A stretch of 23,056 nucleotides of DNA from Caldifarciminota bacterium (lineage in GTDB: Bacteria > Hydrothermota > UBA3073 > NMUJ01). The stretch covers positions 1 through 23,056 of the forward strand of contig JAGGUB010000004.1 of the NCBI GenBank assembly GCA_021158725.1, read 5' to 3'. How positions within the stretch are numbered: the first letter of the stretch is position 1; each line of letters opens with the position of its first letter. A program made the translations under genes and the position numbers. Positions 1-6,474 of this stretch are shown here, in pieces. The notes beneath the pieces are model-generated. The model did no database searches, was not told the origin of the DNA, and was given only the letters and a program-made list of their open reading frames with translations.

Positions 1-222
1 AGCGATCACCCAATAGTACCGCTGCTTATACGTGATACACAGAAGACAGCCGACTTGGTGAACTATCTTATCGATAACGGTATACTTGCAACAGGGCTCA
101 ACTATCCAGTTGTACCCAAGGGTGACGAAACGATAAGATTTCAGATAAATGCTGACCATACACCATACGATATCGACTATACGCTTGATGTGTTAAAAAA
201 ATACAAGGAGGAGAGGGGTTAA
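1..222 (+). CDS. Alpha-oxoamine synthase family enzyme, C-terminal fragment (2-amino-3-ketobutyrate CoA ligase-like)
   Basis: Only the last 73 codons are present; the gene begins before the window. The reading frame is open from base 1 to a TAA at 220-222. The segment PVVPKGDETIRFQINADHT matches the conserved C-terminal region of PLP-dependent alpha-oxoamine synthases, where Kbl and BioF carry PVVPKG followed by an R(I/F)RxQ motif and an AxHT motif. These enzymes condense an amino acid (glycine for Kbl, alanine for BioF) with an acyl-CoA in the cytoplasm. The catalytic lysine lies upstream and cannot be seen. Kbl (threonine/glycine metabolism) is slightly favoured over BioF by the PVVPKG wording, but this fragment cannot settle the substrate. 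Its stop codon overlaps the stop codon of the convergent kinase gene by 4 bases (TTAA). Confidence 0.85.
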   Translation, partial: SDHPIVPLLIRDTQKTADLVNYLIDNGILATGLNYPVVPKGDETIRFQINADHTPYDIDYTLDVLKKYKEERG

Positions 223-1274
223 TCCACTGCTGGATTTACGATGTAGGGGGAGACACCTTTCTCACGCATAAGCTCAGCTATCTCCTCTTCCTTACCGGGT
301 GCATACATAAAGAATGTGCCACCACCTCCACTACCGTTAAGCTTACCACCCAACGCACCGTGTGAGAGTGCAAGTTCTATTAATTCATCGATGGTCCTCG
401 TCGATACCCCCATATCACGTAGGTTGTGGTGATGTTGTGTCAGTAGCTTACCCAATTCGGTTGGCTTCCAGCTACCTGATTTCAGCATCTCGTATGCTTT
501 AAGTGTGATGTCACGATTACATAATTGTAAACGTATGACGTTGCCAACCCTTTTCGGTAGCCTTTTGAGCTGAGGTTCGATCTCATCTCGAGCCGTCTCC
601 TGTAGGTTGAACTTTGGGTCAATTTTCTTCAATAGCTTCACACCCCTCTCTGTTATCACACGTATCTCACGTAATACCTTCAACGTATCTTTGCGTTCAC
701 CGGTATCTACCAACACAATACCATCGACAGGTTTCGGTAACCGTTCCGTTTTCACTGGGTAATGCCTGAAATCGAGAAATAGCAACCCACCCATCGCCGC
801 TGTGTAGTGATCCATCATCCCACCGGGTTCACGAAACTCTATCACTTCAGCCTTATATGCCAACCTCGCTATGTGATATGGTAGCTCCTTAAACGGGCTA
901 TCCGTAAGCTTGAGCAACAATCGTATCCATGCAACCAACATAGCAGATGAGCTACCACAACCTGCACCTATCGGTATATCGCTGTGTAGCACAAAGTTAT
1001 ACCCCTTATCGAACTTCACGGTGAGGTCACGTTTCAACACCTTGACGGCTGCTTTGAGGTAATCACGTCTTTTCGTGTATTTGATGGGTTTGGTGGGATC
1101 GAACTCCTCTACCTCACCGATGTCGGGTTTCTCGATATGGAATATCGTATCATCGCGTGGTGTCGCTTTTATCTCAAAGTACAGATCTATAGCCTGTGCA
1201 ATAACTGGTAACCCCAGATAGTCCTGATGTTCACCAAACAGGCACACACGTGATGGCGCACGTTCAACTTGCAT
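219..1274 (-). CDS. GHMP-family sugar kinase, galactokinase-like
   Basis: A 351-residue cytoplasmic small-molecule kinase that should transfer phosphate from ATP to a sugar or related alcohol. All GHMP signatures are present. Residues 6-20 (APSRVCLFGEHQDYL) resemble the galactokinase motif with its sugar-contacting Glu, His and Asp. The phosphate-binding loop is PIGAGCGSSSA at about 101-111. GGMMDHYT at about 151-158 supplies the probable catalytic Asp155, as in the galactokinase MDQ motif. The Gly-rich motif 3, GGKLNGSGGGG, lies at about 309-319. The exact substrate cannot be read off; galactose, another hexose, or a sugar or cyclitol linked to the neighbouring inositol pathway are all possible. 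Start: the ATG overlaps the end of tmk by 11 bases and has no good Shine-Dalgarno sequence, so translation is probably coupled to tmk. Its stop is shared tail-to-tail with the plus-strand gene at the left edge. Confidence 0.85.
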   Translation of the reverse strand: MQVERAPSRVCLFGEHQDYLGLPVIAQAIDLYFEIKATPRDDTIFHIEKPDIGEVEEFDPTKPIKYTKRRDYLKAAVKVLKRDLTVKFDKGYNFVLHSDIPIGAGCGSSSAMLVAWIRLLLKLTDSPFKELPYHIARLAYKAEVIEFREPGGMMDHYTAAMGGLLFLDFRHYPVKTERLPKPVDGIVLVDTGERKDTLKVLREIRVITERGVKLLKKIDPKFNLQETARDEIEPQLKRLPKRVGNVIRLQLCNRDITLKAYEMLKSGSWKPTELGKLLTQHHHNLRDMGVSTRTIDELIELALSHGALGGKLNGSGGGGTFFMYAPGKEEEIAELMREKGVSPYIVNPAVD

Positions 1275-1896
1275 CCCGATTTACTAATAATTTATCGACA
1301 ATACCAACAATTGTTTCAAATATCTCATCTTCGGGCTTGCTACCATCCAGCACCACAAACCGGTCGGGTTCGCTCTTGGCTAACTCAAGATAGTACCGGC
1401 GTACGGTTTGGTGAAACTCCACATCTTTTGCTTCAATGCGATCCCTTTCACCCAGACGTGTCAACCCCTCTTCCACAGGTAGATCCAGCAACACCGTTAG
1501 CTGTGGCTTTATGCCAAAGGTTGCCACTTTGTTGAAATTCCTGATAGTGTCGATAGGTACACCACCCGCCCCTTGGTATGCAACTGACGAATCCGCATAC
1601 CTATCGGATATCACGATCTTGCCTTCATCGAGGGCTGGCTTGATGACTTGCTCCACATGTGCCACCCTATCCGCCAGATATAAGAAGAGTTCCGTCCATG
1701 CATCTATCACGTACCGCTTATCGATGAGTATCTCACGTATACGACGGCCAACCTCCGTATCACCAGGTTCGTACGTGAATATCACCTTATCCCCATGTTT
1801 CGCACGTAGATATTCGTACAACCGTTGTGCCTGTGTGGTTTTACCGCTACCTTCGATACCTTCAAACGTTATTAATAGACCGGGGTCATGCCCCAT
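1264..1896 (-). CDS. tmk: Thymidylate kinase (dTMP kinase)
   Basis: A 210-residue cytoplasmic enzyme that phosphorylates dTMP to dTDP with ATP, an essential step in dTTP synthesis. The length is typical. The P-loop is FEGIEGSGKTT at residues 11-21. It is followed by the YEPGDTEVGRRIR segment, the substrate-binding SDRYADSSVAYQGAGG block and the C-terminal DRIE...FHQTVRRYYLELA signature, all in the standard order. The family usually has EPGGT where this protein has EPGDT. The gene overlaps ino1 upstream and the GHMP kinase downstream by 11 bases each. A GAGGAG sequence lies about 13 bases before the ATG, a rather long spacing, and no better in-frame start exists, so coupled translation is likely. 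The position within a lipid/inositol run looks like simple housekeeping co-transcription rather than a pathway link. Confidence 0.96.
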   Translation of the reverse strand: MGHDPGLLITFEGIEGSGKTTQAQRLYEYLRAKHGDKVIFTYEPGDTEVGRRIREILIDKRYVIDAWTELFLYLADRVAHVEQVIKPALDEGKIVISDRYADSSVAYQGAGGVPIDTIRNFNKVATFGIKPQLTVLLDLPVEEGLTRLGERDRIEAKDVEFHQTVRRYYLELAKSEPDRFVVLDGSKPEDEIFETIVGIVDKLLVNRDAS

Positions 1897-2962
1897 ACTT
1901 GCGTATGAACTCCTCTACCATCTCACGTGCTACGTTATCATCAAACTGCTTAGGAGGCGACTTCATGAAGTACGCGGAGGGGCCAAGCAACGCACCACCT
2001 ATACCATTGTCCAACGCTATCTTAGCTGCACGTATTGCGTCTATCATCACGCCTGCGGAGTTGGGTGAATCCCATACCTCCAGCTTCACCTCAAGGTTAA
2101 GCGGTACGTCACCAAACGTCTGTCCCTCTATCCTTATATACGCCCACTTCCTATCCGTAAGCCATGGCACATAATCCGATGGCCCTATATGTACATCGTC
2201 ATCATCTAAGTTGTGGTTCAACATCGCTGTCACTGCCTGTGTTTTCGATATCCTCTTGGATTTCAACCGCTCATGTTCGAGCATATTCAAGAAGTCCGTG
2301 TTACCACCGAAATTCAACTGATACGTACGTAGCACCTTAACACCGCGATCGCGGAACAGCTTCGTCAACACCCTATGTACGATTGTGGACCCCACCTGCG
2401 ATTTTATATCGTCACCAATGATAGGTATCCCTTTGTCGCGGAACTTTGCTTCCCACTCACTGTCGCTTGCTATAAACACTGGTATAGCGTTGATGAATGC
2501 CACACCTGCATCGAGTGCCGCCTGCGCATAGTAACGAGTCGCTTCCTCGCTACCCACCGGTGTGTAGTTTATCAACACATCCGTATCGGTTTCACGTAAC
2601 ACCTGCGCCACATCTACAGGTGGTTCGTCCGACTCTTTTATGACCGGGCGTAGGAATTTACCAAGCCCATCAAGTGTGGGACCACGCATCACCTTTACAC
2701 CCAACTTCGGTACATCCACAAACTTATGGGTGTTGTTGGGCTCGGTGAATACCGCCTCAGCGAGATCCTTGCCCACCTTGTTGGCATCGACATCGAAAGC
2801 CGCCGAGAACTCAATATCCCCAATATGATAGGAGCCAAACCTCACATGCATGATGCCAGGTATAAATTCGTCCTCCCTGGCATCTTTATAGTAGAACACA
2901 CCCTGCACAAGGCTGGATGCGCAGTTACCTACTCCCGCAATAGCTACCCTGATTTTCTTCAT
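1886..2962 (-). CDS. ino1: Myo-inositol-1-phosphate synthase
   Basis: A 358-residue NAD-dependent cytoplasmic enzyme that converts glucose-6-phosphate to L-myo-inositol-1-phosphate, the first committed step of inositol lipid or solute synthesis. The N-terminal nucleotide-binding motif is IAGVGNCASSLVQGVFYYKD (about residues 8-27), typical of the short actinobacterial/archaeal form. Further conserved blocks are NYTPVGSEEATRYY, GDDIKSQVGSTIVHR and NFGGNTDFLNM, which bear active-site lysine and asparagine residues in this family. The length (about 360) matches the prokaryotic form rather than the longer eukaryotic one. The start is supported by AGGAGG at 2967-2972 on the minus strand, four bases before the ATG. 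It lies 17 bases downstream of a CDP-alcohol phosphatidyltransferase, which points to inositol phospholipid synthesis. Its last bases overlap the start of tmk. Confidence 0.95.
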   Translation of the reverse strand: MKKIRVAIAGVGNCASSLVQGVFYYKDAREDEFIPGIMHVRFGSYHIGDIEFSAAFDVDANKVGKDLAEAVFTEPNNTHKFVDVPKLGVKVMRGPTLDGLGKFLRPVIKESDEPPVDVAQVLRETDTDVLINYTPVGSEEATRYYAQAALDAGVAFINAIPVFIASDSEWEAKFRDKGIPIIGDDIKSQVGSTIVHRVLTKLFRDRGVKVLRTYQLNFGGNTDFLNMLEHERLKSKRISKTQAVTAMLNHNLDDDDVHIGPSDYVPWLTDRKWAYIRIEGQTFGDVPLNLEVKLEVWDSPNSAGVMIDAIRAAKIALDNGIGGALLGPSAYFMKSPPKQFDDNVAREMVEEFIRKYGA

Positions 2963-2979
2963 CTTGCCTCCTTTCGATT

Positions 2980-3552
2980 TTAGCTTAGTTTACGTCGAGT
3001 AAAGGCGATGCGTTCGCCTGCTGTGAAATATGTCACCAGTATATATCCTACTATAATATAATCAAAGGTTGGCCGTTTGGCAACCCCCCCAGCTATCAAC
3101 AGAAATATTCTTAAAGGACGGACACCCACCCCTAATTTACATGTGACACCTAACCCCTCCGCACGTGCCCTGGTGTAACTGACAAGCAACCCCCCACATA
3201 GTGCTACTACTGATAGTGTTGCGAACAGCTTCGATACCCCCATGTAGTAATAAACTATGCCCGTAAATACTGCTATCTCTGCTATCCTGTCGGTAACTGA
3301 ATCCAGGTATGCACCAAATTTTGTCACCCTATTCTCAAGTCGTGCAACCTCACCATCTATCGCATCCCATATGGAGCCCAACAGTAACACCAATGCTGCC
3401 AATCTGAACCATCCACCCGCAAATAGTAAGCCTGCACCACTTGTTACTATACACCCTATAATGGTGAGGATGTTGGGGTTGACATTCCTACGTGCGAGCG
3501 GTTCAACTATCCATCGTATGAGCTTACGCCCCTTTTCGAAGATTTCTCCCAT
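2980..3552 (-). CDS. CDP-alcohol phosphatidyltransferase, probable phosphatidylinositol-phosphate synthase
   Basis: A 190-residue integral membrane enzyme with several hydrophobic segments. The complete CDP-alcohol phosphotransferase signature D-x2-D-G-x2-A-R-x8-G-x3-D-x3-D lies at about residues 63-88: Asp63, Asp66, Gly67, Ala70, Arg71, Gly80, Asp84 and Asp88. These residues bind metal and the CDP-lipid. A second block, SYTRARAEGLG, is followed by a basic RPLR segment, as in phosphatidylinositol-phosphate and phosphatidylglycerophosphate synthases. Because the next gene makes inositol-1-phosphate, the likely reaction is CDP-diacylglycerol plus inositol-1-phosphate giving phosphatidylinositol phosphate. 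Phosphatidylglycerophosphate synthase (PgsA) and di-inositol-phosphate phosphate synthase are the alternatives. The start is the only Met before PLARRNVNPNILT, the usual family N-terminus. GAGGGT precedes it, and it overlaps rsmI by 46 bases. Confidence 0.85.
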   Translation of the reverse strand: MGEIFEKGRKLIRWIVEPLARRNVNPNILTIIGCIVTSGAGLLFAGGWFRLAALVLLLGSIWDAIDGEVARLENRVTKFGAYLDSVTDRIAEIAVFTGIVYYYMGVSKLFATLSVVALCGGLLVSYTRARAEGLGVTCKLGVGVRPLRIFLLIAGGVAKRPTFDYIIVGYILVTYFTAGERIAFTRRKLS

Positions 3553-4268
3553 TGTGCTTTACCCTCAACAATGACGACGAACTCACCTTTTGGTGGTTGT
3601 TTATCAAAATGTTCGATAACCTCCGATATCTTACCATAGATGAACTGTTCAAACTTCTTCGTCAGCTCACGTGCTATAAATACGTGACGGTCACCCAATA
3701 TCTCCAGTAAAGTGTTCAGCAATCTCACCACCCTATATGGTGATTCATAAAACACTATCGTACGGGGTTCGTCCTTCAATTGCTCTAATCGTTTCCTGCG
3801 TCTACCCTCACGTCGTGGTAGAAACCCTTCATACACAAACTTATCTGTCGGTAAACCTGACACCACCAAGGCTGCTACAAAAGCAGTCGGCCCAGGTATC
3901 ACCGTAACCTGTAACCCATGTCGACGCATCTCACGTATGATGTAGAACCCAGGATCCGATATACCTGGCATACCCGCATCTGATATCAATGCCACACGTT
4001 TACCCTTTTCTATCATACGTATGATCTCGCGACTACGTTCCTCTTTGTTATGTTCATGATACGATATGAGTGGCTTACTTATACCGTAATGGTTGAGCAG
4101 CTTCTGGCTTACACGAGTATCTTCGCATGCGATCACATCCACAGATTTTAAGGTTTCGATCGCTCTCAACGTTATATCTTTGAGGTTACCTATAGGTGTA
4201 CCCACCACGTAAAGACCAGGTACAAGCTTTTCAACCTCTTTATCTTTGGATTTCGCTGGTTTACCCAT
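3507..4268 (-). CDS. rsmI: 16S rRNA 2'-O-ribose C1402 methyltransferase RsmI
   Basis: A 253-residue SAM-dependent methyltransferase that 2'-O-methylates C1402 in the decoding centre of 16S rRNA. Diagnostic blocks appear in order: LYVVGTPIGNLKDITLRAIE at about residues 19-38, ACEDTRVSQKLL, SYHEHNKEER, ALISDAGMPGISDPG, VIPGPTAFVAALVVSGLP, FYESPYRV and FIARELTKKFEQ. This is a full-length tetrapyrrole-methylase-fold protein of typical size. The ATG lacks an obvious Shine-Dalgarno sequence and lies 33 bases after the lipoprotein stop. The first 15 residues are Lys-rich and not conserved, but no other in-frame start is available before the conserved core. It overlaps the downstream phosphatidyltransferase gene by 46 bases. 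Confidence 0.96.
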   Translation of the reverse strand: MGKPAKSKDKEVEKLVPGLYVVGTPIGNLKDITLRAIETLKSVDVIACEDTRVSQKLLNHYGISKPLISYHEHNKEERSREIIRMIEKGKRVALISDAGMPGISDPGFYIIREMRRHGLQVTVIPGPTAFVAALVVSGLPTDKFVYEGFLPRREGRRRKRLEQLKDEPRTIVFYESPYRVVRLLNTLLEILGDRHVFIARELTKKFEQFIYGKISEVIEHFDKQPPKGEFVVIVEGKAQWEKSSKRGVSSYDG

Positions 4269-4301
4269 GTAGATGTGAAATTAACTTAACCCATGTGCAG
4301 G

Positions 4302-5798
4302 TCAATGATGTGAGGTGTTCCCTTTTGTTAATACCTTAACATCTTTATCTTCATCTACTTTTATTAACCATATGTCCATCGCCCCTAAACCATATGAGCA
4401 GGTATATCCCACCATAACGTATCCACCATCTACGGTTCGTATAACCGAATATCCACCATCGTCAGCTACCCCACCATAAGGGAATTGCCATTCTACTCTA
4501 CCGTGGGCATCTGTTTTGATGATCAGTACATCATATCTGCCTGCACCATACGAGTAAGTTTCTCCAGCAATAACGTATCCACCATCATCCGCATGTACAA
4601 CTGAATATCCCAAATCATCCGCTACCCCACCATACGTAGCTTGCCATTCTATGTTGCCTTTGGTATCAATCTTAACCGCCCATACATCCCAACCACCTAC
4701 ACCATAAGATCCGGTGTATCCCACCAGCAGGTAGCCACCATCAGCAGTAGATTCAACTGAATATGCCCATTCCCAGTTATCGCCACCATATGCATTTTGC
4801 CATTTGATGTCGCCACTCTTGTCAATCTCTATTGCCCACATGTCCATTCCACCCGCACCATAAGATGCAGTCGTCCCCACTATAAGGTATCCATTGTCTG
4901 TGGGTACCACATCGTAGCCATCATCGAACATGTTACCACCATAGGTTTTCTGCCATTCCATCTGTCCATAAGCATCGATTTTAATCACCAACACATCCAT
5001 GCCACCTGCACCATAAGATAATGTACCTCCAACTATTATGTATCCACCATCGACAGTCTGTATAATCGAACGTCCCCAATCTTTATCGGGCCCGCCATAA
5101 GCTTTTTGCCACTCTATATCTCCATTGGCATCCATTTTAACCACCCATACGTCTTCGCTACCTCCACCGTAGGATCTGGTATATCCAGCCATTACGTAGC
5201 CACCATCCTCAGTCTGTATGATTGCCAAGCCACCATCGTCAGCTACCCCGCCATAGGATTTTTGCCATCTTACGTTACCATAGGCATCGGTTTTGACCAC
5301 CCATGCATCGGATCCGCTTACCCCATACGAGTAGGTTACCCCCGCTATTATGTAGCCACCGTCAGCGGTTTGGTTCACAGAATATCCACAATCGTCGTAA
5401 CTTCCGCCGTAGGTGTTTGTCCAGCTTGGCTTCACCCCTATCATAATTGTATGTGGGTGTGACCAACCCGATTCATGTCCATGTATATCCTTTGCTTTCG
5501 CTGTTATGTGATAGATACCAGCCACAGAGTACACGTGTGACATAAATACAGATGAGCCACTTGCTACCAAACTACTCCAATCAGATACCTCGCCGTCACC
5601 CCAATCGAACCTTATCGCTATACTATCGCCATCGGGATCGGTTGTTGATGTCGAAAATATATAAGCTGTATCCACATATCCGGTTGTTGGGCCCATAGGT
5701 GTAGCAGGTGCACCCGGTGGTTCATTTTCCAGCTTACGACAGCCAGCGAGCAGCAACCCAGCAAGTATACACAACGGGATCAAGGTTACGTACCGCAT
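4302..5798 (-). CDS. Surface or periplasmic lipoprotein with PKD-like domain and seven propeller-type repeats
   Basis: A 498-residue protein of unknown function. Residues 1-20 form a lipoprotein signal peptide ending in the lipobox LLAGC, with Cys20 as the acylated residue. Residues about 27-120 resemble a PKD/Ig-like domain (TDPDGDS, then RFDWGDGEVSDWS). Residues 126-488 are seven near-identical repeats of about 52 residues. Each has the plan WQxxYGG, xxDxGYSV, DGGYxxxGxTxSYG and DxWxxKxDxxGxxE. Seven aromatic-rich repeats of this length strongly suggest a closed seven-bladed beta-propeller. No catalytic motif is visible; a binding or scaffolding role is the most one can infer. The start is supported by the signal peptide and lies only 7 bases after the HD-domain gene stop, so the two are co-transcribed. 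It is an envelope gene set among housekeeping genes. Confidence 0.85.
   Translation of the reverse strand: MRYVTLIPLCILAGLLLAGCRKLENEPPGAPATPMGPTTGYVDTAYIFSTSTTDPDGDSIAIRFDWGDGEVSDWSSLVASGSSVFMSHVYSVAGIYHITAKAKDIHGHESGWSHPHTIMIGVKPSWTNTYGGSYDDCGYSVNQTADGGYIIAGVTYSYGVSGSDAWVVKTDAYGNVRWQKSYGGVADDGGLAIIQTEDGGYVMAGYTRSYGGGSEDVWVVKMDANGDIEWQKAYGGPDKDWGRSIIQTVDGGYIIVGGTLSYGAGGMDVLVIKIDAYGQMEWQKTYGGNMFDDGYDVVPTDNGYLIVGTTASYGAGGMDMWAIEIDKSGDIKWQNAYGGDNWEWAYSVESTADGGYLLVGYTGSYGVGGWDVWAVKIDTKGNIEWQATYGGVADDLGYSVVHADDGGYVIAGETYSYGAGRYDVLIIKTDAHGRVEWQFPYGGVADDGGYSVIRTVDGGYVMVGYTCSYGLGAMDIWLIKVDEDKDVKVLTKGNTSHH
4335..5423 (-). repeat. Seven tandem propeller-blade coding repeats
   Basis: Seven consecutive repeats of about 155 bases encode blades beginning with W-x-x-x-Y-G-G. 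The blades start WTNTYGG, WQKSYGG, WQKAYGG, WQKTYGG, WQNAYGG, WQATYGG and WQFPYGG. Recurrent words on the plus strand are the complements of the YGG and DGGY codons (ccaccata and ccaccatc). Divergence between copies is moderate, so this is an old internal amplification of a protein domain rather than a recent slippage repeat. Confidence 0.85.
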
Positions 5799-5805
5799 TA
5801 CTCGT

Positions 5806-6354
5806 TCATAACCCTAACTCCTTGGCTATACCCTGCATCGCCTTCACGCATATGTCGATAAACTCTTCAAGCGTTAATCCCAGCTTTTCACACTGTCGTA
5901 TCTGGTCACGGTTGGCACCTGCCGCAAACCGTTTCTCTTTGAACCTCCGTAGCACGAAATCGCGATCTATCCCTGTTAGTGACTTCGATGGATGCATAAG
6001 TGCAGCCGCCACTATGAGGCCGGTGAGTGGATCTACCGCATATAAAGCCCATTCCATCTTAGTTGTTGGTTCCTTCTTACCCGCATGTGCCTTGACTGCA
6101 TCAATAATATCCTGCGGGAAACCCATCTCCTCCAACATACGTGCGGAGACGAGCCCATGTTGGTCGAAGTTATCCTTGGTCTCCTCATAATCTATATCAT
6201 GTACCAATCCCGCCAACCCCCACTTCTCCTTGTCTTCACCCATCCTATCTGCCAGCGCCTGCATACAGGCTTCGGTTGCGAGCATATGTTTGATCAGATT
6301 TTTGGACTTCACTTTCTGATGTAACAACTTTAGTAGCTCATCACGTGAAACCAT
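5806..6354 (-). CDS. HD-domain metal-dependent phosphohydrolase-like protein
   Basis: A 182-residue cytoplasmic protein of the HD/HDIG superfamily. Candidate metal ligands follow the H...HD...D plan: His23 (IKHMLATE), His52-Asp53 (LVHDIDYE) and Asp109 (AVDPLTGL). His66 and His90 add to the metal centre pattern. Members hydrolyse phosphate esters or nucleotides, but the substrate is not evident here. The length fits the small stand-alone HDIG proteins widespread in bacteria. The ATG is preceded by a strong GAGGAGG at the proper distance. It is the first gene of the minus-strand run, reading away from the TonB receptor gene across a 120-bp divergent intergenic region, and the lipoprotein follows 7 bases after its stop. 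Confidence 0.88.
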   Translation of the reverse strand: MVSRDELLKLLHQKVKSKNLIKHMLATEACMQALADRMGEDKEKWGLAGLVHDIDYEETKDNFDQHGLVSARMLEEMGFPQDIIDAVKAHAGKKEPTTKMEWALYAVDPLTGLIVAAALMHPSKSLTGIDRDFVLRRFKEKRFAAGANRDQIRQCEKLGLTLEEFIDICVKAMQGIAKELGL

Positions 6355-6423
6355 CTTAACCTCCTCTTAATGGATAGCAAAAATTCACTCGTGTAAAGCT
6401 ACCTCACCATCTTACGTACATTA

Positions 6424-6452
6424 TTGACCATATCGAACTGGCGTTATTTTAA
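6424..6452 (+). promoter_or_regulatory. Possible sigma-70-type promoter for the TonB receptor run
   Basis: Within the 120-bp divergent region 6355-6474, TTGACC (6424-6429) could be a -35 box. It is followed after 15 or 17 bases by TATTTT (6445-6450) or TTTTAA (6447-6452) as a -10 box. Transcription would begin just before the GGGGG Shine-Dalgarno and the ATG at 6475. The opposite strand also has a weak TTTACA...TATCCA pair that could serve the HD gene. This rests on motif resemblance only. Confidence 0.35.
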
Positions 6453-6474
6453 CTCCAACTCATAAGGGGGTAAA

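Noticed and set aside
1436..2068. Plus-strand open frame of 210 codons opposite tmk and ino1
   Set aside because: It is antisense to two well-conserved genes, has no recognisable domain, and its Ser/Arg/Thr-rich composition is typical of a shadow frame.
2980..3552. Di-myo-inositol-phosphate phosphate synthase
   Set aside because: Possible because it shares the CDP-alcohol motif, but the SYTRARAEG block favours a phosphatidyl transferase and no cytidylyltransferase is seen nearby.
4335..5423. CRISPR-like or recent tandem DNA repeat array
   Set aside because: The repeats are in frame, about 155 bases long, moderately diverged and encode blade-like protein units without spacers.
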